Of a DNA stretch of 64,000 bases, positions 57,546 to 64,000 are shown piece after piece. Every line of letters begins with the position of its first letter. Positions within the stretch are counted from its first letter, which is position 1. A program made the position numbers and the translations under genes. The DNA is from Plantago major (lineage: Eukaryota > Streptophyta > Magnoliopsida > Lamiales > Plantaginaceae). Location: the NCBI GenBank assembly GCA_026545765.1, contig JAIFAC010000260.1:1-64000 (forward strand), read 5' to 3'. Below the pieces are notes generated by a model. That model was not told the DNA's origin and searched no databases. It was given only the letters and a program-made list of their open reading frames with translations.

Positions 57546-58084
57546 AGAAACCCAAGGAACCCTACTATTTTGAGATGAGAAAAGTGAGCCAAATTTGAAG
57601 TGAATGAATAAAGTGAGCCAATATTTAGTAAATAATTCCTCTCAGATTTTGAAATTTGAAAATTGACTGTGCACCTGGTCATAATCAGCATTTAATGAAG
57701 TTGCAGACGGGGCGGGCACTACACTAAAGCCTAGTATAGGAATTGGGCCTATATAGCACATTTTGTCCACAACTTGGATCCAATATCAACAAATGTGAAG
57801 TGGGAAAGCATTGCAACAAAATGGGCCTTCTACAACAAATTCAAGTCCACTGGAGATTAATAAATCCATGAAATAATTTGATACTATATGTTCGCTCAGT
57901 TATTGTTTTTTCACAACGTTTTTTAATTATTGATGTGCTGTCTATTTACGAAGGAAAGAAACAAACGAGACTGATATCTCCATTGGTTTTGATCATTGAT
58001 AGGCTCGAAGGTGCTTGAAGATTAAAATTGACATGACCCGACAATTGTGCATGTCACATCGTACTGAATTTTGGCCTTTTTGGC
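57546..58084. other. Intergenic region, nothing recognised
   Basis: AT-rich DNA upstream of the broken gene. I see no further frame, RNA gene or transposon boundary. CACTACACTAAAG at 57718 resembles a CACTA start only weakly. Confidence 0.5.
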
Positions 58085-59110
58085 AGAATGACTCTTCGTT
58101 AATGCAAAAGACATTGAAATGTATTGATCGATCAATACATGTGATGCTATTGTGTCATGCTCCCATTGGGTTGCTCTACCACACGAAGTTGTAACTTAAA
58201 TTTTTTTGTTATACCATTGTAATTACTCCCCGTTTTTTATAAAACTTTCCGTTTTATTTTCATGATTAATCGCTCCGATTTCGATTAATCATTTCCAACT
58301 ATTATATAATAATTTAATAAAATTATATAATGAAAATTTAATTACTAAATTTTCATTATATGATTTTATTAAATTATTTACTATTATCGCTAAGAATTTG
58401 CTAAAAGTCAAAGACAATCGACCTAAGAAAGCTCAAAACGAAAAGTTTTATAAAACTAGGAGTAGTAAATTACCAAGGGATTCTATCCGAGTCTTTTTTA
58501 AATAAAAAAAGTTAGAAGTCCCTATAAAAGTTTCAACCATTAGGACTTAATAAAGATTTCTCATGTTGTTTGAAAAATGTTATCCGCACTAATATCGATT
58601 ATGACAAAAACTATATAGAAAATGGAATCATGTTTCCAACAAAAAAAAAAAACTAATAGAAGTAGAGATTGTAAGTTGGGTTTGATTCTTGATGACGAAA
58701 GTTCTGCTTTTATCATCATCAATTTTCTTAAAATTATTGGAATTATAAAAATTGTAAATTAAAGAAAAAGAGAAGGGTAGAATAATAAACACAAGAGAAT
58801 CAAAAACCACTAAATCTTCACCGGTTAATTTATTTACCACGCGTCTTTCTCATATTCGAGTGCTTCACTACATCATATTTGATGAAGTGGTACAACAGTT
58901 GTATTATAAAATTTCTCCAAAAATATGCCTCGCATTACATATATAAAACTTTATTATGAGTGAATAACACATTTGATGCCTTATCAAAATATGTTAGACA
59001 TGAACTTTTTGTAGGACTACCAATTAGTAGCCAAAACTTACCGGCTACTAGTTAGTAGTCATTAAAAGTCACAATTGGAATAACTTTTAAATATTTTAGA
59101 TAGTTTAAAT
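58085..59110. repeat. Diverged direct duplication, copy 1 (copy 2 at 59885-60520)
   Basis: Shared phrases occur in the same order. They are GATCGATCAATACA with TATTGTGTCATGCTCCCATT (58130 and 59893), then TTGTAACTTAAATTTTTT (58191 and 60182). Next come AACACATTTGATGCC (58966 and 60334), and finally CTACCAATTAGTAGCCAAAACTTA (59018 and 60409). Copy 1 carries a MITE (58226-58462) and copy 2 a different insertion (about 59960-60160). The spacing is about 1.4-1.8 kb. Confidence 0.75.
58226..58462. mobile_element. MITE with long hairpin, TA-flanked
   Basis: Terminal inverted repeats CTCCCCGTTTTTTATAAAAC and GTTTTATAAAACTAGGAG are flanked by TA on each side. The centre is an almost perfect hairpin with 33-bp arms 58308-58340 and 58346-58378, one mismatch and a 5-nt loop. 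TA duplications and CTCC ends fit a Stowaway-like (Tc1/mariner) MITE. It is absent from the duplicate copy at 60200, which confirms insertion. Confidence 0.75.
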
Positions 59111-59736
59111 CATTTAAAAATCACTCCATGGGTAGTTTCTCTTATAATCCTAGTTTTTTACACACATGCAAGAATCCAAACTCCAACGAATGATTGAAAT
59201 ATGTCCCTAATTATTGTAGGACGATAATACGTTGCTAAATTTTTAATGGTTGTGTCAGACCATATTTCTGTAAATATTTTAACGTCCGACCATATATCTG
59301 ACCATATATCTGTAGCTATTTTATCACCTGACCATATTTCCATCGCTATTGTAGCGGCACTCACCTTAGCGACCCTTTTGAAATCCAACGCTAGTAGGGA
59401 CTTCGATTTCAAATAATCTGATCCCAATTACTAGCACATTCAGGAACTCAGGCCTCCTTAAAAAATGATTTAATTCCAACAAAATAACAATAAAATACTG
59501 ACGACAATTGATCATTAGGTTCATAGACTTATTTATTCCCCTTCATTTTATTAAAAAATCAAAGACAACCCGTGATTCACCCCCACTTAAAGTTATTTAT
59601 TAGAAATAATCAATTGATTGAGAATTTGAGATATATATTAACTAAATCTATTTATAGTACTATTTTAATTAACCATGATATCTGCTTGAATATTTTCTTG
59701 ATATTTTCAATAGATGCATGATATCTACAAGACGTA
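59111..59736. other. Intergenic region with short GACCATAT repeats
   Basis: Between 59250 and 59345 the word GACCATAT(A/T)TCTG recurs four times, and TAGCGAC-like words follow at 59345-59380, reminiscent of CACTA subterminal DNA. No terminus is found. The rest shows nothing recognisable. Confidence 0.4.
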
Positions 59737-59872
59737 GGCTCTGTTCTCTTCGTTCTAACGTAATGTAATGTAACGAATCGATCCGATCGAATCAAGTGTA
59801 GATAAAATTCAACCAAGAAATCGAATCGAATCGAATCAAATTAATGAAGTTTCAGATGAAGAAAACAGAGCC
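59737..59872. mobile_element. 136-bp MITE, Tourist-like
   Basis: Ends GGCTCTGTTCTCTTC and GAAGAAAACAGAGCC are inverted repeats flanked by GTA on both sides (59734-59736 and 59873-59875). The inside is made of AATCGAATCGA-type repeats. The ends and 3-bp duplication fit PIF/Harbinger-derived Tourist elements. A related right end is at 63901-63915. Confidence 0.75.
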
Positions 59873-59974
59873 GTAGTCATTTCTTAATATTTTGATCGAT
59901 CAATACACGTGGTGGTGCTATTGTGTCATGCTCCCATTGGGTTGATGTGTACCTGTCTAGCTGGTAGATGATGT

Positions 59975-60156
59975 GATAAGTTTGTCTAGTAAGTTTATCA
60001 AAAAATTTAACTAACTGATTTGTTTTCACATATTATATTTAACAAATCAGCTAATTAATTTACTAAACGCTTTTTTAAAAATCAACTAATTTATCAGATA
60101 CCCAATTAGCCATCAGCTACAAGCTAGATTATCAGCTATTTTTGCTAAATAGAGCC
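59975..60156. mobile_element. Possible hAT-type MITE remnant
   Basis: The right end reads, on the minus strand, GGCTCTATTTAGCAAAAATA and is followed by repeated TAGCTGATAA/TCAGCTAATTA words, a common plant MITE pattern. No matching left end is clear. Confidence 0.35.
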
Positions 60157-60539
60157 ATAATGGTGATGAGTGGTATAGCAGTTGTAACTTAAATTTTTTA
60201 TTTTAATAGATAGAATTCTAACATTTTTTATTTGAAAAGATTCAATAGAAGCGTTGCTAATTTAATACTCACAATGATAAAAATTCAAAATATGAGACCT
60301 CACAATACACAAACACTTTATTATAAGTGTACAACACATTTGATGCCTCGTGAGTGGACAACACATTAGATGCCTCGTCAAAATATGTTAGGCATGAGTT
60401 TTTTTTAAGGCTACCAATTAGTAGCCAAAACTTATGGATTACTAGTTATAAGTAACTCATTAAAAAGTTCAAATTGAAATAACATTTAACTATATTTTTT
60501 GGATATATAAACCAAACACGAAGGAATATAAATAGAATA

Positions 60540-60910
60540 GTAAAATTAATTATTTTTCACCTATTTCCAAGGTGGCATTTTTCGGTGTCAGTGTAAGCTC
60601 GTATAGTTCCATTTTGAAGTGTAAAAATATGGACATGCACTGACATTTCCACATGTTACTTGAATAATTTCTTTTGTCATGCCTAAGTGTCACCGACTAG
60701 TGAAATTGTAGCACTCATATAAGTATCAGTTTAAACAATTTTGTGTGACACTGAATAGATGTCACAATATTATAATACAATGACATTATAAAATTAGCCA
60801 CCGCTATTGAAGTGACATTTCCTGTTACATGTCACTGAAGTTCAAATTGTCACATAAAATACAAACAAGCAACACTTCTAGTTGTCAGTAAATGACCATT
60901 TTCTTGTAGT
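60540..60910 (-). mobile_element. Second CACTA-like end
   Basis: Ends ...CATTTTCTTGTAGT at 60910, close to the CACTA terminus with the last base missing. The preceding 350 bp contain about ten TGTCAC/GTGACA words in both orientations, typical subterminal repeats. No left terminus or transposase is visible, so it is a fragment or a short non-autonomous element. Confidence 0.6.
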
Positions 60911-62310
60911 TAATATTTGTTAGGTGTGAATAGTTAAAATGACTATGAACTGTGTAACGCCTAAAAATGACATGTATAAATTTAAACAAATCCTGGTGTT
61001 GAAGTTGTTTGTCACTAGAGACAAATAATGTAGCTACTTTGGGATGAAAATTTTGTGACCACAAGTTGTATGTATGATGACGACTCGTCTTGGGCAACGA
61101 TGGCAGTGACGAAAAATGACACGAGAAGTTCACGTGACAAAGTACAACCTAATGTAACAAATTGATTGTTTCGTAGATTTTTTTTTTTTTAATGGTGGTG
61201 CATTAAATTAAAAGTAACAATCTATTGGGCAATTCACATTATTACATAGTGTCATCATCCGCTCGGCTCACGTCGTCCCCATAATACGAGTATACGACGA
61301 AACCAGTTATATGTTGCTGGCTTAAATGATAGGAAGAAGACAAATAACAGAGTCGCTATTGATGTTGAATCATTGATTTAATTTAGCGTTCACTATTTTA
61401 ATTATGCATGATTCACATGTGTGGTTTATAAAATGGAGGAGTAAGGCTATGTTATTTTCAATTTAAACTTATTTAGTTCAGTTTAATTCAGTTTAGTTCA
61501 GTTTTGTTTAGTTATATTTTATACTACAATTTACTCAGAAATTTCAAATAAAAGAATGTATTTAACTTAACTAGAAAATATTTTAAAAAATATTATATAC
61601 CCGGCGTTAGATGTATATTCACACATTAATCCTCCATGTTTAATTTATTACATCATAGACCAATTATTTAAAGCTAGATTCAAATTAAAAATTAAAAGTG
61701 TCGTACAACATAACTTTTTAGATCCAGTGGATCTAATGGTAATTATTTTGAACTCATCTATAATATAATATAATATAATATAATATAATACATTATGCAA
61801 AAATGATTTTGAGCAATTTTAGGCTATCCACATCATTGAATTATTTGGCAATTTTCCATTCTATGATTGGTCCATCTTTAATCCTGCATGTCCAATGCTT
61901 GATTGTGATTGGTTGATTTCAAAACTAATATTGATGTGTTCAATTCGTGACATTGAAAACATTTCCAATCATATGATGTTGCCATTATTGTCACTTAATT
62001 GGTAATTAGTATATATTAGCAACCTAATTTGAAAGATTTTGATTGCAAAAAGTACTACGAAATTTGTACAATATCAAATGTTACTCTTATCATTTTCCAT
62101 ACAATGAAATATGATAGCGCAAAATAAAATAAATTAACAAGGGTCTATTACATTTATCCCATGTTAGTTAGGGTCATCTCATCCAAGTCACAATAAGATG
62201 CATAATTACATTCAAGTCTAAAAAGTTATTTTTTTTTACCAACTTATAAGATTAATGAACTTATGTGCAAAACAAACATTTTCTTAGTTCATTTTTTCAC
62301 CTTTTCTGAG
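60911..62310. other. Intergenic AT-rich region
   Basis: No gene is supported. It contains a 12-T run near 61179-61190, repeated TTTAGTTCAGTTTAATTCAG words at 61470-61505, and a (TAATA)6 microsatellite at 61761-61790. Confidence 0.5.
61761..61790. repeat. (TAATA)n microsatellite
   Basis: Six perfect units of TAATA. Confidence 0.9.
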
Positions 62311-62828
62311 TTTAATACACCATTTGTCCCAAACATAAATAAATAACAGATTAAAGATTTTAAAAAATAAAAAATTATGAAAAATAAATAAAAACAGAAA
62401 AATAATTTAGAAAAATAAGAACTTATGAAAATTTTATAAAGGCAAGAAATTATGGAAAATAAATAAAAAATAGAAAAATGATTTAGAAATTATGAAAAAT
62501 AAATAAATAACATAAAATTATTTAAAATTAAAAATTAAGAAAAAAATTGAAAAACAGATGATGAACTAAATATTAAAAAAACTAATATTTTCTTCAATTT
62601 TCAAATTCTTTTTTTGGTCCTTTCACGAGATTTTCTTCCTTCATGCCATGGAAGTCTGATCCGAGCTTCCATGTCGACGCCTGAGCTTATGATATGGAAC
62701 TTTAAGTATAAAGTTCTGGAAATTGTAGACTGTACGTTTTTGTTATCGTTCGGGCATTTCTTAATCTTTAATACAGATCCCTGTCTTGGGCTAAAACGAA
62801 ATTTTTAGTTTGCTAGGATGGAGGAAGT
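62311..62828. mobile_element. Possible degenerate Stowaway-like element, A-rich interior
   Basis: The right end GGATGGAGGAAGTA is very close to the common plant TIR complement of TACTCCCTCC. The left end TACACCATTTGTCCCAAACA resembles TACTCCCTCCGTCCCAAA only loosely. The interior 62350-62560 is an imperfect tandem repeat of AGAAAAATRATTTAGAAA and ATGAAAAATAAATAAA. Confidence 0.35.
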
Positions 62829-63730
62829 ATAATCGTCATCCTCTAATATTCAAGTGGCTGTTGGGAAGCAATTAAAATGGACCGCGTTTTAATTGGATTT
62901 TAACCGTGAATGGTAATTGAGTTATAATTGGATTTTGAAAAATTGTGTAACAGATGGAATTAAAGTTTTATAGATTTTATAGGGTTATTATATATGGTGT
63001 GTAAGAGTTTTTAAGATTATTTGATTGGTTTAATGTTATTTGATTGACTTAGCGTTGTTATAATAAATGAAAAAGTAAAGTGAGAGAAAAAAAGTAGGTA
63101 GAATGATAAAATTTAGTTGGACTACGAATAGTTGGTCGATTAAAAACAGATATCGTTCAACGCGATTATAATCGGATGGCAAACATGATGAGAAGAATAA
63201 CTCGATTAAAACCGGGTTTTAACCGCCAGACAAACAACCTCCAATCGACCAAAGAATTAATCGAGTCAATTTTACAGGCCATTGATGGGTTACATCGCTT
63301 ATTAAGAGGATGATCGTGAGCACATACGGCATAACCATCACTATTCGATTATTTATCTCAAAATTCACAACTCGACCCATAATATGTTCATCACCAAGAT
63401 GTTCTTGCACCCAATGACATAGTAGATGAGAACAATCAATATGATATGTTATCAATGCTTGATAATTTTGTTGAGTGCTTAAATACGAATAACATAGAAT
63501 AATATGGATGATGTTGCTACTGGATTGAAATCGCATAATTATTAACGATTACAAGTTTAGAAATATGAACATGTACAATCCGAATCAAAATAAAATGTAA
63601 AATTCTAAATCACAATTAATCGGGTTCCCAACAACCCCATTGGGAGGGGGGGGATCCCAAGTTCCATAAAATAGAACATTTTAATTTCACTAATTTACAT
63701 GTTACTGTGAAATTTCTTATGGGCGGGTGG
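62829..63730. other. Intergenic region, nothing recognised
   Basis: AT-rich with the word AACCGGGTTTTAACCG and similar near 62890-63230, perhaps MITE-derived (TTTTAATTGGATTTTAACCG at 62886 and AACCGGGTTTTAACCG at 63209 are of opposite sense). No convincing frame. Confidence 0.4.
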
Positions 63731-63739
63731 AGGGTGCGG

Positions 63740-63915
63740 TTTAGCTCGTTTTCAAATCAAATTTACTAAACTGAATCGAATCGAATCAATTGAATCGAAT
63801 CAATCGAATCAATTGTAGTATAAAATATAATTCAAGCAGTAATCAATGTAATCGAAATAATGGAATTGAATCGAATCGAATCGAATCGAATGAAGCCAAT
63901 GAAAAGAACAGAGCC
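63740..63915. mobile_element. MITE with AATCG repeats, right end
   Basis: Contains (TCGAA)n-type repeats and ends GAAAAGAACAGAGCC, matching the right end of the MITE at 59737-59872. The left end is not clear; a candidate start of this family is AAGGCTATGTTATTTTC at about 61444. Confidence 0.5.
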
Positions 63916-64000
63916 TTACTCCTAAAAAATAAGATATTTATTTCACTGACTTTATTTTTTAAACACATTCTGGTGAATTTATTTTGGGGCGGTTGGAAGG

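Noticed and set aside
57718..57730. CACTACACTAAAG as the left end of another CACTA transposon
   Set aside because: It departs from CACTACAAGAAA after seven bases, and no subterminal repeats follow.
58628..58840. Minus-strand frame with hydrophobic residues as a small membrane protein
   Set aside because: It lies in AT-rich duplicated intergenic DNA; the Phe/Ile/Asn richness follows from composition, and the frame is not kept in the duplicate copy.

Overview
This window is plant nuclear DNA, almost certainly from a flowering plant. Three things point there: copia-type LTR retrotransposons of the Sirevirus kind with tRNA-iMet primer sites, a Tat/Ogre-like gypsy element, and a CACTA transposon with the usual plant terminus. 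I cannot name the species. About 55 kb is a nest of LTR retrotransposons, all read on the minus strand; the last 8 kb is AT-rich intergenic DNA with small transposons and one broken gene.

Layout: 1-10355 is the 5' part of a giant copia element (A1; its other LTR is outside the window). 10356-13060 is a gypsy element (protease, gag, primer site, start of its 5' LTR). 13061-23655 is a complete copia element of another family (B) inside the gypsy LTR, flanked by a perfect GATCT duplication. 23661-24185 is more gypsy LTR. 24186-55153 is a second giant copia element (A3), split at 30076/45939 by a third (A2, 30077-45938). 55154-55938 holds the last gypsy LTR piece and the right end of a CACTA element, which cuts a two-exon gene of unknown function (55939-57545). 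57546-64000 holds MITEs, another CACTA-like end, a diverged direct duplication and simple repeats.

Insertion order from the nesting: the CACTA element went into the gene, gypsy into the CACTA element, then A1, B and A3 into gypsy, and A2 into A3. The A elements are about 15-16 kb, very large for copia. The extra length is a region of about 6.7 kb between RNase H and the 3' LTR. It appears to be a separate, intron-containing accessory gene with its own conserved TATA box 184-200 bp upstream of its start codon in all three copies.

The main candidate for something undescribed combines (i) this spliced accessory gene and (ii) a palindromic word specific to each (sub)family and scattered over the whole element, coding regions included: AATGTTG...CAACATT in B, CAGATATC in A1/A2, CTTTCTGAG/CTCAGAAAG in A3. 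At one matched LTR site both arms of the inverted repeat differ together between subfamilies. This resembles in outline the VANC anti-silencing proteins of VANDAL transposons and their family-specific target motifs, but that link is inference. Much of the copia sequence also shows CTG/CAG turned into CG/CCG, which breaks reading frames and looks more like a base-calling or polishing artefact at methylated CHG sites than real decay.
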